From Fulvivirgaceae bacterium JP3-4 (lineage in GTDB: Bacteria; Bacteroidota; Bacteroidia; Cytophagales; Cyclobacteriaceae), in the NCBI GenBank assembly GCA_029309925.1, contig JARKND010000001.1, forward strand, positions 2,914,001 to 2,978,000: a DNA stretch of 64,000 bases, in the 5' to 3' direction. Shown in pieces: positions 31,851 through 41,134 of the stretch. Under the pieces are notes generated by a model. The model did not search any database. It was not told the DNA's origin and saw only the letters and a list, made by a program, of their open reading frames with translations. Every line of letters begins with the position of its first letter. The first letter of the stretch is position 1. Made by a program: the position numbers and the translations under genes.

Positions 31851-33581
31851 GTGAAACATCTAAAACCCTACACGCCTTCGCCCCGACAAATACCCGCCTT
31901 GTCGCTGATTGTTTTTGTGCTCACGTTGTACAGCAACACGGTACAAGCGCAAAATGATCCGCTCGTAGACATTCTTAAATCAGAAATGGCACGCGAGATG
32001 GAGCAATTAAAAAAGGCACCGGTACCCTCCTATTATATCGATTATCACGTTGACGATATTCAGTTTGCAAACCTTACAGCATCATTCGGCAGCATTATCG
32101 AACAGAATCAGGACAGGTCGCGGATACTGTCACTCCGGGTGAAGGTGGGTGACTATGCCTTTGATGATTCACATCCCGTAGCACAGCGCAGTATGGGTTA
32201 TCGCGGTGGCGGGGCTGGCCAGGCCATTCTTCCTGTTGACAATGATGCTACTGCAATCGCTTTCCAGATCTGGAAAACTGCTGAGAATAAATATGAAGAT
32301 GCGCTCGAACGCTATAAGGCAGTAAAGAACATCAGCGAGCGGGAATCAAAGCCGGCTGTTGCTGTCAATGACTTTTCCACCGAACCCGTAGAAACTTACA
32401 TCGAGCCTCCGCTTAAAAACCTGCAGGAAGATTTCGACACAGCCGTCTGGAAAAAGAAAGTGAAGAAATACTCTGCCATTTTCTTACGCGATAAGAACAT
32501 CATGCAAGGCATCGTCAATATCCGCGCAACCTATGAGCGGAAATATTTTATCTCGAGCGAAGGCACTGTCATCGTTCAGAACGTTCCGGCAATTTACATG
32601 AGCGTGAACGGAAGCATCCGCGCAGACGATGGTGACATCATTCCCTTATCAAAGTCCTATTATGCAACGCGGCCCCAGGACCTCCCGGGCGATGACGTAG
32701 TTGTAGCTGATGTCGCAAAGCTTGTCGATCGTCTGGGGAAGTTGCGCACTGCTCCGTTGGCAGAACCCTACAGTGGCCCGGCCATCCTCATGGCAGAAAC
32801 GTCAGGCGTATTCTTTCATGAGATCTTCGGTCATCGCATCGAAGGTCATCGCCTTAAAAACGAATACGATGGACAGACGTTCAAGTCGCGTATCAACCAG
32901 ACGGTGCTGCCAAAGACACTCAACGTAATCTTCGACCCTACCCTGTCCACTTACAAAAATTTCAGGCTCAACGGCAGGTATGCGTACGATGATGAAGGTG
33001 TGAAAGCAAGGCGTGTAGCCATTGTTGAAAAAGGTGTTTTGAAAACGTTCCTGATGTCACGTTCTCCGCTTGAAAATATTTCCAATTCGAATGGTCATGG
33101 TCGCGCCTCTGTGGGCGCTGAGCCGGTGTCAAGACAATCAAACCTGATCGTGGAAACGTCAAAGCCTGTGAAATTCCAGGATCTTAGAAAACAGCTTATC
33201 AAAGAATGTCAGAAGCAGGGCAAGGAATATGGGTACCTGTTTAAAGAAGTTGTCGGAGGTTTTACCACAACAGATCGCTATAATCCTAACGCGTTCAATA
33301 TTTTTCCGACAGAAGTATATCGCGTTTATGTCAATGGCAAACCTGATGAACTCGTGCGGGGTGTCGATCTCATAGGCACTCCGTTGGCGATGTTCGCAGA
33401 GATCACTGCCGCAGGCGATGATGCAGGTGTTTTCATCGGGTTCTGCGGGGCTGAATCGGGGAATGTACCCGTCAGCGCGGTAGCACCTTCCCTCTTCGTA
33501 AGGCGGATTGAAACGCAGAAGAAACCAAAACAGCACGAAGAAGCGACACTCCTTTCAAGACCAGCGCCAACCGAACAGTAA
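31851..33581 (+). CDS. tldD: Exported TldD-type metalloprotease
   Basis: The 576-residue product starts at GTG. A signal peptide ends near residue 35 (LSLIVFVLTLYSNTVQAQ). The TldD hallmark HEIFGHRIEG (HExxxH, residues 323-328) sits in the expected GVFFHEIFGHRIEGHRLKNE context, and the C-terminal FRLNGRYAYDDEGVKARR and EVVGGFTTTDRYNPNAFNIFP also fit. Cytosolic TldD works with TldE as a heterodimer; here an exported version is followed after 1 bp by an exported partner lacking the zinc motif. The export signal is unlike the enterobacterial TldD and suggests a periplasmic protease. About 100 extra residues lie between the signal peptide and the family core. Confidence 0.85.
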   Translation: MKHLKPYTPSPRQIPALSLIVFVLTLYSNTVQAQNDPLVDILKSEMAREMEQLKKAPVPSYYIDYHVDDIQFANLTASFGSIIEQNQDRSRILSLRVKVGDYAFDDSHPVAQRSMGYRGGGAGQAILPVDNDATAIAFQIWKTAENKYEDALERYKAVKNISERESKPAVAVNDFSTEPVETYIEPPLKNLQEDFDTAVWKKKVKKYSAIFLRDKNIMQGIVNIRATYERKYFISSEGTVIVQNVPAIYMSVNGSIRADDGDIIPLSKSYYATRPQDLPGDDVVVADVAKLVDRLGKLRTAPLAEPYSGPAILMAETSGVFFHEIFGHRIEGHRLKNEYDGQTFKSRINQTVLPKTLNVIFDPTLSTYKNFRLNGRYAYDDEGVKARRVAIVEKGVLKTFLMSRSPLENISNSNGHGRASVGAEPVSRQSNLIVETSKPVKFQDLRKQLIKECQKQGKEYGYLFKEVVGGFTTTDRYNPNAFNIFPTEVYRVYVNGKPDELVRGVDLIGTPLAMFAEITAAGDDAGVFIGFCGAESGNVPVSAVAPSLFVRRIETQKKPKQHEEATLLSRPAPTEQ

Positions 33582-33582
33582 C

Positions 33583-35223
33583 ATGAAGAAGATCATTGCT
33601 ATCGTTATATCGACATTACTTTTGCCTGCCATCGTCTCCGCACAAGACGACAACGTGATCCTCCGCGCTATGAAGGACGAGCTGGTTCGCAGCACCAATG
33701 AACTCAAATATGAAAACCACGACAAACCCTTCTACATTAGCTATACCATTGATGATGCAAGCATCTTCAGCGTCTATAGTTCCCTGGGTGGATTGTTTGG
33801 CTCACGTGATCTCAAAACGCGGGACAAGAATGTGCGCATCCTTGTAGGGGACTATGAGTTTAATGACGAAAGCCTGGACAATAATACTTTCAGCGATCCG
33901 TCAGCATTGGATATAGAGATGCCCCTCGAAGACGACTACTACGGCATTCGCAGAGCGCTCTGGACGTCAACGGATAATGTGTACAAGGGCGCAGCGCAGA
34001 AATTCAAGAAGCACCAGGCTACGCTGAAGGAAAAAAATAAACCACTCGCTGAGCTTCCGCACCGGACGTTTGCCAAGATTCCTCCGCATCAGACACACCT
34101 TCCCATTCCTCAATACAACATCGATCGCAAAAAGTGGGAAGATTACTGCAAAGAGCTATCCTCCTATTTTAAAGAAATCGAGGCGCTTGAGGCGTCAAGT
34201 GTCTTTGTTACATTTACGAGAACAGTTCGCTACTTCGTCAACACTGAGGGCACGACGGCTATTATTCCTGAGACCCTCGCGGCCTTTCATTGCAACGCGC
34301 AGGTGAAGGGCAGTGACGGCTCAGCCATCAACGCACAGGCTACACGTTATGCCCGCACCCTGGATGAACTCCCATCCTTTCCTGAATTGCAGAAAGAAGT
34401 GCGGGATATCGTGAACAAACTCAAAAATTCGACACAGACAAAACCACTGGAAGACGAATATACGGGCCCGGTGTTATTCATTGGCGAGCCGGTGGTCAAT
34501 GTATTTGCCAGCACGGTCTTCTCTCTGAATGCCTCGAACGCGCTCCAGGGCCAGGACAGCTATTCTTCCGAAGGAGGATTGGGCGCTGAAAACAAAGTCG
34601 GGAAAAGTTATGTCGATGCAAGCATCACCGTAAAAGCAACGCCCGGGTTGAAAACTTTCCAGGGCAAGCCTGTGATCGGAAATATCGTGATGGACGCAGA
34701 AGGTGTAAAACCTCCGGAAGAAGTGATCCTGATCGAAAAAGGGATCCTCAAGACCCTCATGAATGACCGTTCCTTGTTAAAAGGTGACCAGGTGGCGAAC
34801 GGTTTTAATGATGGACCCGGTGTCGTGCAGATTGGTATCGACAACGGAATACCTGTCGCAGAATTGAAGGAAAAACTAATTGCCACTGCAAAAGCTGAAG
34901 GTCTTGACTATGCATTGATCGTCAGAGGGAAAGCTTCTCCGATGGGACAGACAGAAATATACAAGGTGGACGTGGCGACAGGCAACGAAGAACAGCTCAG
35001 CCCAGCCCGATTAAAGCAGATCCAGCCAAAAGACCTCAGGCGACTGACTGCCACGGCAACACAGGCACTCCAGTATTTGCCGCTGAGCCGTAATAATATA
35101 GTGTCGGCAATTGTACCCGAAGCGGTGCTGATCGAAGAAGCCGAGGTTGCGCCATTCAAGAACTCCTTTCAGAAGGACGACATCGAATATGTAACGAGCC
35201 CGCTGAAAGGTTCATCGAAATAG
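33583..35223 (+). CDS. Exported TldE/PmbA-like partner
   Basis: The 546-residue product starts at the ATG at 33583 (MKKIIAIVISTLLLPAIVSAQ, signal peptide); the longer upstream frame is inside the previous gene. It is a TldD/PmbA-superfamily protein by order of segments (YFVNTEGTTAIIPETLAAFH, YTGPVLFIGEPVVNVFASTVF, KVGKSYVDASITVKATPGL, GIPVAELKEKLIATAKAEGLDYALIV). The HExxxH zinc motif is absent, as in TldE/PmbA. It starts 1 bp after the TldD-type gene, so translation is coupled and a heterodimer is likely. Confidence 0.8.
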   Translation: MKKIIAIVISTLLLPAIVSAQDDNVILRAMKDELVRSTNELKYENHDKPFYISYTIDDASIFSVYSSLGGLFGSRDLKTRDKNVRILVGDYEFNDESLDNNTFSDPSALDIEMPLEDDYYGIRRALWTSTDNVYKGAAQKFKKHQATLKEKNKPLAELPHRTFAKIPPHQTHLPIPQYNIDRKKWEDYCKELSSYFKEIEALEASSVFVTFTRTVRYFVNTEGTTAIIPETLAAFHCNAQVKGSDGSAINAQATRYARTLDELPSFPELQKEVRDIVNKLKNSTQTKPLEDEYTGPVLFIGEPVVNVFASTVFSLNASNALQGQDSYSSEGGLGAENKVGKSYVDASITVKATPGLKTFQGKPVIGNIVMDAEGVKPPEEVILIEKGILKTLMNDRSLLKGDQVANGFNDGPGVVQIGIDNGIPVAELKEKLIATAKAEGLDYALIVRGKASPMGQTEIYKVDVATGNEEQLSPARLKQIQPKDLRRLTATATQALQYLPLSRNNIVSAIVPEAVLIEEAEVAPFKNSFQKDDIEYVTSPLKGSSK

Positions 35224-35281
35224 TTGTAACCTTTACGGGAGAAGCCGGTAACAAGGTATTCAAACCAATAACGTTACCAGC

Positions 35282-37675
35282 ATGATCTTCAGTTACCTGA
35301 AAACTTCCCTGCGGAATATCGCCCGCAATAAACTTTTCTCCTTCATTAACATCGTTGGGCTGGCGATCAGCATGTCGGTCGGGCTTGTGGTGATCGCCCT
35401 GCTGACTGACCTGGTCTCCTACGACAAATTTCACAGCAAAGGTAAAGGCATCTACCGGGTGATCGACACGGTAACCCGTTCGGGCAGCGAAGCCTTTGAC
35501 GTAGCTTCTACTTCTATAAAAGCAGGAAGACAGATCGAGTCAGAGATTGCCGGGGTGGAAAAAGTTGTGATCCTGCGGAGAGGATTTAGCGGAGATGCTC
35601 ACTTTAAAGACAAATACATTCCAACGAATGGCCTATGGGCTACACAACCCTTCTTCGACATCTTCGACTTCAAGCTTCTGGAGGGTGACCCAAAAACTGC
35701 ATTAAAAGAGCCATATTCCATCGTGCTCACAAAGGAAACTGCCACCAAGCTGTTCGGCAGTGATCAGGCACTCGGTAAAACCATTCTCTTCGACACCATC
35801 GCGTATGAGGTGAAGGGCGTGATGGAGGACATTCCGTACTTCTCGCACATGCGTTTTGAAAGTCTTGTGTCGTTGTCAACTTTCGAAGTGCTCAATCAGA
35901 AGTCTCCTGACCTGTTCAAATGGGGCAGTGTGTGGATGAACTATGTTTACCTTCTGCTTCCGGAAAATGCTGACGCCAACATCATTCAACAGAACCTTAC
36001 TACGCTCTCTCAAAGAGAAAACAAAGCTGTTGACAATATTGCGGTCAGCCTTAAACTGCAGCCACTTGATGAGATTGTAATGGGTCAGCCTCTGTCTAAT
36101 CAGATCGGCCCGACCATGGATCGGATGGTTTTATATGTGATGGGCGGACTCGCCTTCATTGTTATTCTCTCGGCATGCTTCAACTACACCAACCTCTCCG
36201 TGGCGCGGTCACTCAGACGTTCCCGCGAAATCGGAATCCGCAAAGTGATCGGAGCGAAAAAGCGCCATGTCATCATGCAGTTTATTTCAGAAGCCGTTGT
36301 CATCTCTTTCATGGCGCTCACCCTGGCATTTGTCATGTTCCGCCTGATGAAACCCCATTTCCTTTCGCTTGCGCCCGAGTGGTACCAGGTCGCACGTCTT
36401 GAGTTGTCGACATCAACGTTGATCTCGTTTGCACTACTGGCGCTACTGGTTGGCGTTTTTGCCGGACTACTGCCAGCGCTCTTCTTTGCAAAAGTGAATG
36501 CAACCGTTGTGCTGCGAAATGTCGGCAGCATCAAGGTGTTCCGAAACCTTACGTTGCGCAAAACGCTGATCGTTGCGCAGTACACAATTTCGATCATGTT
36601 TATCGCAGCAACGGTGATCGGCTATAAACAATACACACATTTTCTCAACTTCGATCTTGGATTCCAGACTGAAAATATCCTGAACGTCCGTCTTCAGGGA
36701 AACCGGGCGGATATTGTAAGCAAGGCGCTGGAGCCGATCCCGGAGGTGTCAGGCATCTCAAAGTCACAAATGGTGACAAGCGTTGGCAGTTACTGGGGTT
36801 CGATGGTTAAATACACGAATGAAAAGGACTCTGCTGCCGTCTTTTACAACAGCATTGATGAACGCTACCTTCCCCTCCATGGACACAAGTTGCTTGCCGG
36901 CCGCAATCTGAACTTCAAAGCAGAGAATGCAGAAGAGTCGGAGGTCATTGTCAATGAACAATTATTGAAACGTTTTGAGATCGGGAAGGGTGACCCAGAG
37001 AAAGCATTGGGTGAAGAGATCTCTGTCGATGGAAAGAAGCTGACAATTGTTGGTGTGATGAGAGACTTCCACTATGGCAAAGTAGACAGTGAACTTGTTC
37101 CGGTATTCTTCCGCTACTATGATGACAAGCGAAACAACGGTCTGCTTAACGTGAAGATCAGTACAACCGACATTGCATCAACCATGGCGAGAATCGAAAG
37201 TGCCTGGAAGGACATTGACAGGATTCATCCGCTGAACGCAACATTTTATGATGACGACATCGAAAAAGCATACAGCGAGATCTCTGCAATTATCAAGATG
37301 ATTGCCGTGCTGGCAACGCTGGCTATATCCATTGCTTCGCTGGGACTGCTGGGGATGGTTGTGTTCACGACAGAATCACGCCTCCGCGAGATCAGCGTGC
37401 GAAAAGTGCTTGGCGCCTCTGAAGGAAGCCTCATCGTTCTGCTCAGCCGCGGTTTCATTTTACTTCTCGCGATTGCCGCAACGGTAGCACTGCCAGTCAC
37501 GTATTGGCTATTCGACAGCGTATTCCTGGCGTCAGTTGCTTACCGTGCTCCTATTGGATTCATCGAACTATTCTCAGGCGTGTTTCTCGTGCTGGGACTT
37601 GCACTTCTCATGATCTGGACACAAACATGGAAGGTGGCACGCGCAAATCCTGCTGAAGTGCTGAAGGCGGAATAA
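35282..37675 (+). CDS. FtsX/MacB-like ABC transporter permease
   Basis: The 797-residue product has the same two-block layout as the 2501-4855 gene. A first helix FSFINIVGLAISMSVGLVVIALL is followed by a periplasmic domain and an FtsX block with REIGIRKVIGAKKRHVIMQF (near 315-335). Then come a second helix TLIVAQYTISIMFIAATVIG, a second periplasmic domain and a final FtsX block with SVRKVLGASEGSLIVLL near residue 705. No ATPase gene is adjacent. It lies 58 bp after the PmbA-like gene on the same strand and may be read from the same transcript. The cargo is unknown. Confidence 0.88.
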   Translation: MIFSYLKTSLRNIARNKLFSFINIVGLAISMSVGLVVIALLTDLVSYDKFHSKGKGIYRVIDTVTRSGSEAFDVASTSIKAGRQIESEIAGVEKVVILRRGFSGDAHFKDKYIPTNGLWATQPFFDIFDFKLLEGDPKTALKEPYSIVLTKETATKLFGSDQALGKTILFDTIAYEVKGVMEDIPYFSHMRFESLVSLSTFEVLNQKSPDLFKWGSVWMNYVYLLLPENADANIIQQNLTTLSQRENKAVDNIAVSLKLQPLDEIVMGQPLSNQIGPTMDRMVLYVMGGLAFIVILSACFNYTNLSVARSLRRSREIGIRKVIGAKKRHVIMQFISEAVVISFMALTLAFVMFRLMKPHFLSLAPEWYQVARLELSTSTLISFALLALLVGVFAGLLPALFFAKVNATVVLRNVGSIKVFRNLTLRKTLIVAQYTISIMFIAATVIGYKQYTHFLNFDLGFQTENILNVRLQGNRADIVSKALEPIPEVSGISKSQMVTSVGSYWGSMVKYTNEKDSAAVFYNSIDERYLPLHGHKLLAGRNLNFKAENAEESEVIVNEQLLKRFEIGKGDPEKALGEEISVDGKKLTIVGVMRDFHYGKVDSELVPVFFRYYDDKRNNGLLNVKISTTDIASTMARIESAWKDIDRIHPLNATFYDDDIEKAYSEISAIIKMIAVLATLAISIASLGLLGMVVFTTESRLREISVRKVLGASEGSLIVLLSRGFILLLAIAATVALPVTYWLFDSVFLASVAYRAPIGFIELFSGVFLVLGLALLMIWTQTWKVARANPAEVLKAE

Positions 37676-37689
37676 TCCTGATTAAACAA

Positions 37690-37738
37690 AAAGGCAGAAC
37701 GAAGATCGTATAACGATTCCGTCCTGCCTTTGCTTTTA
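37690..37738 (+). terminator. Rho-independent terminator
   Basis: AAAGGCAGAACG pairs with CGTCCTGCCTTT with one mismatch (37690-37701, 37720-37731), followed by GCTTTT. It ends the tldD/pmbA-like/permease unit. Confidence 0.7.
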
Positions 37739-37821
37739 AAAGGAAACTAACTATCGATTTTATATGTCGAAACTTTGAATCCCAATTCCAACGGTCTGTG
37801 GAATTGACTCCTCAAAGCCGC

Positions 37822-38112
37822 TTACGAAAGAACCGCAGAGCGCACTGCAGGCTTCACATTCTTGTAATACGAATCAAGAATCAAGCTTACAATGGAACGA
37901 ATGTCGAGTTCGTTTTCCTCAACGGTATTCACCACCGAACCGTTCTCAAACAATTGATATTGGCGTTTTCCTTTACCATCAACCAATTTGTAAGCATAAG
38001 CTTTACCCTTGTAGTATACTTCTTTCATAAAACGTTTGGATTTGACCGTATACTTTAAAAAGCCATGCCCACGCGCGGTTTCCATCAGGGATTTCCCCAC
38101 GTTCGAAAACAT
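37822..38112 (-). CDS. Hypothetical small basic protein
   Basis: A 96-residue product beginning MFSNVGKSLMETARGHGFLK, then Lys-rich strands (KYTVKSKRFMKEVYYKGKAY, KRQYQLFENGSVVNTVEENE) and a helical tail (IRSIVSLILDSYYKNVKPAVR). No signal peptide or motif known. Likely a small cytosolic beta protein. It is divergent from the VOC gene at 38182. Confidence 0.55.
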   Translation of the reverse strand: MFSNVGKSLMETARGHGFLKYTVKSKRFMKEVYYKGKAYAYKLVDGKGKRQYQLFENGSVVNTVEENELDIRSIVSLILDSYYKNVKPAVRSAVLS

Positions 38113-38181
38113 TTTTTCTTCTTTAGGGTCTGTTCCACTAACAATGATCAGTAAGATGCATGGATTGCTTAACTTTAGTTT

Positions 38182-38670
38182 ATGAATTCATACACCATTC
38201 CCGCTCAGACCCGGATCGGTCATGTGCACCTCAAAGTTTCAGACCTGCAGCGCTCTCTCGATTTCTATTGTGGCGTACTTGGCTTTCAGCTGATGCAGAT
38301 GTACGGTTCGCAGGCAGCGTTTGTCTCAGCCGGAGGCTATCACCACCACATCGGGCTCAACACATGGTACAGCCAGGGACAGCCACCGGCAGAGCGCGAA
38401 TCGGTGGGATTGTTCCATACCGCCATCCTCTACCCTACACGCAGAGATCTTGCAGTGATCTTCGACCGGCTCCGCCAGAAAAAATATCCGCTGACAGGCG
38501 CGTCAGATCATGGCGTGTCAGAAGCACTTTACCTGAATGACCCGGATGAAAACGGTGTCGAATTGTATTGGGACAAGCCGAGAACCGAATGGCCATTGAC
38601 GGCAGATGGCTCGATAGAAATGTTCACAAAACCTTTAGCACTCGATCAACTTCTGCAGGAACTTCGATAA
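38182..38670 (+). CDS. VOC-family protein, catechol-2,3-dioxygenase-like
   Basis: A 162-residue product: IGHVHLKVSDLQRSLDFYCGVLGFQL opens the first beta-alpha-beta module. Metal-ligand candidates are His in GHVHLKVSD, HHHIGLNTW and FHTAILYP, with Glu in ENGVELYWD (about residue 130). This is the pattern of CatE-type catechol 2,3-dioxygenase-like enzymes, which use Fe(II) or Mn(II). Substrate unknown. It stands just before a polysaccharide deacetylase gene (18 bp) and may share its transcript. Confidence 0.8.
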   Translation: MNSYTIPAQTRIGHVHLKVSDLQRSLDFYCGVLGFQLMQMYGSQAAFVSAGGYHHHIGLNTWYSQGQPPAERESVGLFHTAILYPTRRDLAVIFDRLRQKKYPLTGASDHGVSEALYLNDPDENGVELYWDKPRTEWPLTADGSIEMFTKPLALDQLLQELR

Positions 38671-38688
38671 TTTCGCAGTAAAATATCA

Positions 38689-39597
38689 ATGATGAGACTT
38701 GCGTTTCTCCTCCTTCTGCTGTGCTCTGTTTCTTTACTTAACGCGCAGGAAATTGCCATTACTTTCGATGATGCTCCGATGGAAGACGGAGTATTTTTTT
38801 CGGGGAACGAGAGGACCGGCAAACTGATCACCGAGCTCAAAGCAAACAATGTAGATCAGGCCGCCTTCTTCGTCATTACAAGAAATATTGAGCAGAACGC
38901 AGGGCTGCCGCGCCTGAACAAGTATGTTTCTGCCGGGCACGTTTTGGCAAACCATACCCACCGTCACCTCTGGATGCACCAGATCGGGACACGACAATAC
39001 ATCAAAGACATCGAGCGCGCTCATGCCATTCTTAATAAGATCAACGGATATTCACCGTGGTTCCGCTATCCTTTTCTGAATGAAGGTCACAACACTGGCG
39101 CACGGGATTCCGTACGGGCCGGCCTGAAGAAACTTGGTCTTTCCAACGGATATGTCACCATCGACAACTATGACTGGTACATCAACGGGCAGGTGCGGAA
39201 AGCTGTTCTTGCCGGAAAAAAAGTAAATGAAGAGAAGCTGCGCGAACTGTACCTTGAACACATCTGGAACAGCATCCAGTTTTACAACAACATTTCAGAG
39301 AAACATCTTGGCAGATCAGTGAAGCATGTGCTGCTGCTGCATGAAAATGACCTCGCAGCAAAATTTATCGGTGACCTCGTTAAGCTTCTCAGGTCTAAAG
39401 GCTGGAAGATCATCTCTCCCACTGAAGCATATACCGATCCAATCGCAAGTGAAGTGCCTGATGTGCTCTTCAACGGGCAGGGACGTGTAGCGGCAATTGC
39501 GCGCGCGAAAGGTGTTCCTGCAAAAGAGCTTGTCCAGGAGTCGGAGGATGAAGCGTATCTCGACAGGCTCCTGGAAGATCGAAAAGTTTTCGAGTAA
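38689..39597 (+). CDS. Exported polysaccharide deacetylase (NodB fold)
   Basis: The 302-residue product has a signal peptide (MRLAFLLLLLCSVSLLNAQ). NodB motifs are clear: ITFDDAPMEDG (catalytic/metal Asp, about residue 25), NHTHRHLWMH (HxxxH metal site, about residue 88) and RYPFLNEG (about 122). Near residue 220, VLLLHENDLAAKFIG matches the late His motif. Members remove N- or O-acetyl groups from cell-wall or capsule sugars. The enzyme would act in the periplasm; the polymer is unknown. Confidence 0.85.
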   Translation: MMRLAFLLLLLCSVSLLNAQEIAITFDDAPMEDGVFFSGNERTGKLITELKANNVDQAAFFVITRNIEQNAGLPRLNKYVSAGHVLANHTHRHLWMHQIGTRQYIKDIERAHAILNKINGYSPWFRYPFLNEGHNTGARDSVRAGLKKLGLSNGYVTIDNYDWYINGQVRKAVLAGKKVNEEKLRELYLEHIWNSIQFYNNISEKHLGRSVKHVLLLHENDLAAKFIGDLVKLLRSKGWKIISPTEAYTDPIASEVPDVLFNGQGRVAAIARAKGVPAKELVQESEDEAYLDRLLEDRKVFE

Positions 39598-39642
39598 CCC
39601 GGGCATCGTTGGCATCCGATTTTTCCTTGTCAGGACAAATCG

Positions 39643-40116
39643 ATGTCTATGAATATTGTGTCTGTGATGGGAGGACTTGCAGGTGCCGCGGCACTGACCC
39701 TCGTGAATGAAACTGTAAAAAGAGTTGATAAAGATGCGCCACGTCTTGACCTGCTGGGAATGAATGCTGCAGCCAAGCTGATGAAGGGTACAAACATCAA
39801 AACTCCCGCGTTCGCACAGAACCTGTTTCCTGCCGCACTTGCCGGTGACCTGATCAGCAATACGCTTTACTTCGGGATGGCGCAGGCTGAAACCAAAAAT
39901 AAAACATTGATCCGTGGCGCATTGCTTGGCCTTGGCGCTGGTATCGGAGCCGTAGCGCTTCCAAAGCCAATGGGAATTGACAGCAATCCGAAAATGCAGC
40001 CGGCAAAGACTAACGCCATGACAATTGCATACTACCTGCTGGGCGGGCTCGTTGCAGCTGCCATGATCAACCTGATTTCAAAGGAACAGACGCTGACGGA
40101 GAAACTCACGTCATGA
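39643..40116 (+). CDS. Hypothetical membrane protein
   Basis: A 157-residue product with Ala/Gly-rich helices (MGGLAGAAALTLVNETVKRV, FPAALAGDLISNTLYFGMAQ, RGALLGLGAGIGAVALP, MTIAYYLLGGLVAAAMINL), probably three or four membrane segments. Its stop overlaps the start of the next small gene (ATGA), indicating coupled translation. No family recognised. Confidence 0.6.
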   Translation: MSMNIVSVMGGLAGAAALTLVNETVKRVDKDAPRLDLLGMNAAAKLMKGTNIKTPAFAQNLFPAALAGDLISNTLYFGMAQAETKNKTLIRGALLGLGAGIGAVALPKPMGIDSNPKMQPAKTNAMTIAYYLLGGLVAAAMINLISKEQTLTEKLTS

Positions 40117-40283
40117 TCAAAGGTCTCGGTGTTATTCTTACGATTGCCGGCATGGCAGGTCTTATACTGGGTGTGCTTGGCATCTTCGGTCAGAATTATT
40201 TCACACTTAATCCGTGGGCCTTCGCGATCCTCGGGCTGATCTTTTTTAGTTCAGGCGTTGGCCTTCTCAAAAGACGTCAGTAA
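40113..40283 (+). CDS. Small two-helix membrane protein
   Basis: A 56-residue ORF, MIKGLGVILTIAGMAGLILG then LGIFGQNYFTLNPWAFAILG and a second helix, ending GVGLLKRRQ. Its start overlaps the previous stop (ATGA), and its stop overlaps the end of the convergent barrel gene by 7 bp. A repeated short-helix pattern with a Phe/Trp turn supports a real membrane hairpin. Confidence 0.6.
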   Translation: MIKGLGVILTIAGMAGLILGVLGIFGQNYFTLNPWAFAILGLIFFSSGVGLLKRRQ

Positions 40284-40864
40284 AGTTCGCGTAACGGAAT
40301 GGCTATTGACAACTGCGCTACCCGATTGAGATAGCGTACACGTTGCCCGTTGGGACCACTTGCTGTCGTGCGGATTACACTAGTGAATCCAGCGTTGAAC
40401 CGCGCTCCGATTGTTATCTTTCCCAGGAGATACTGGAGGCCCGCATCCAACCCGACATCTACTTTGTTATCCCAGGTGCTGTTTACATTGCCATGTTTTG
40501 AATTTGCACTTACCAGGTAGCCAATCTCCGGACCTATCTCGGCCAGGAACTTGTCATTAAGATGATACCGCAACAACAATGGAACAGCAACATAATGAAG
40601 ATTGATCACGTTGAGTGCACGCACGCCCTTGCTGGAATACAAAAGCTCTGCGGAAAAACCGATTTTGCTCTCGCCATCGGCTGTCACGAAAACGCCAGCG
40701 TGAAATCCAGGTTTGATATCATAACCCGGCTCAACGTCCGGGTCATTGTAATTGTTGATCACGACATCGGAGAGATTCAGTCCGCTCCTGACACCGAGCA
40801 TCACCTGTGTCCATGCCGGGCATGAGAGCAGAACAAAAAAGCAAAGAAGTCCTGACCGTATCAT
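40277..40864 (-). CDS. PorT-like outer-membrane beta-barrel protein
   Basis: The 195-residue product has a signal peptide (MIRSGLLCFFVLLSCPAWTQ) and the barrel pattern VMLGVRSGLNLSDVVI..., GYDIKPGFHAGVFVTADGES, IGFSAELLYSSKGVRAL and KFLAEIGPEIGYLVSA. The final strand ends VAQLSIAIPLREL. The start codon sits in the loop of a terminator-like hairpin formed with the end of the CDGSH gene (40844-40879), so expression may be limited by read-through. It is the second PorT-like protein in the window; substrate unknown. Confidence 0.78.
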   Translation of the reverse strand: MIRSGLLCFFVLLSCPAWTQVMLGVRSGLNLSDVVINNYNDPDVEPGYDIKPGFHAGVFVTADGESKIGFSAELLYSSKGVRALNVINLHYVAVPLLLRYHLNDKFLAEIGPEIGYLVSANSKHGNVNSTWDNKVDVGLDAGLQYLLGKITIGARFNAGFTSVIRTTASGPNGQRVRYLNRVAQLSIAIPLRELY

Positions 40865-40879
40865 AGATCAGGACTTCTT
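40844..40879 (-). promoter_or_regulatory. Hairpin across a start codon, terminator-like
   Basis: 12-bp perfect arms AAGAAGTCCTGA (40844-40855) and TCAGGACTTCTT (40868-40879). The ATG of the barrel gene (40862-40864) lies in the 12-nt loop, and on the minus strand a TTTGCTTTTTTG run follows. The 5' arm is the end of the CDGSH coding region. Confidence 0.65.
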
Positions 40880-41092
40880 CGGTGGCAGATCGAATGCAAC
40901 ACTTTCATGCTCAAGATATCCCTTGTGAGATCCGTCACAAAAAGGTTTGTTCTTTGACTGACCGCAGCGACACAGTGAAACTACTTCCCTGCCCGCGAGT
41001 CCATACGCCTTACCTGTTGCATCCACAATTTCAAAATCACCTTCTACCCGAAGGGAGCCATTTGAATTCACCGTTAGTTTTACTTTAGTCAT
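40868..41092 (-). CDS. CDGSH iron-sulfur domain protein
   Basis: A 74-residue product with the complete 2Fe-2S signature CRCGQSKNKPFCDGSHKGY (C-x-C-x(7)-P-x-C-D-G-S-H), which binds the cluster with three Cys and one His as in mitoNEET-type proteins. This is a single-CDGSH form of about the usual bacterial size. The N-terminal strand KVKLTVNSNGSLRVEGD is normal. Role unknown, probably redox or iron-sulfur transfer. Confidence 0.9.
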   Translation of the reverse strand: MTKVKLTVNSNGSLRVEGDFEIVDATGKAYGLAGREVVSLCRCGQSKNKPFCDGSHKGYLEHESVAFDLPPKKS

Positions 41093-41134
41093 ATTTTCTT
41101 ATTGACTGCTAAAGTACACTAACATGCGCGGATA

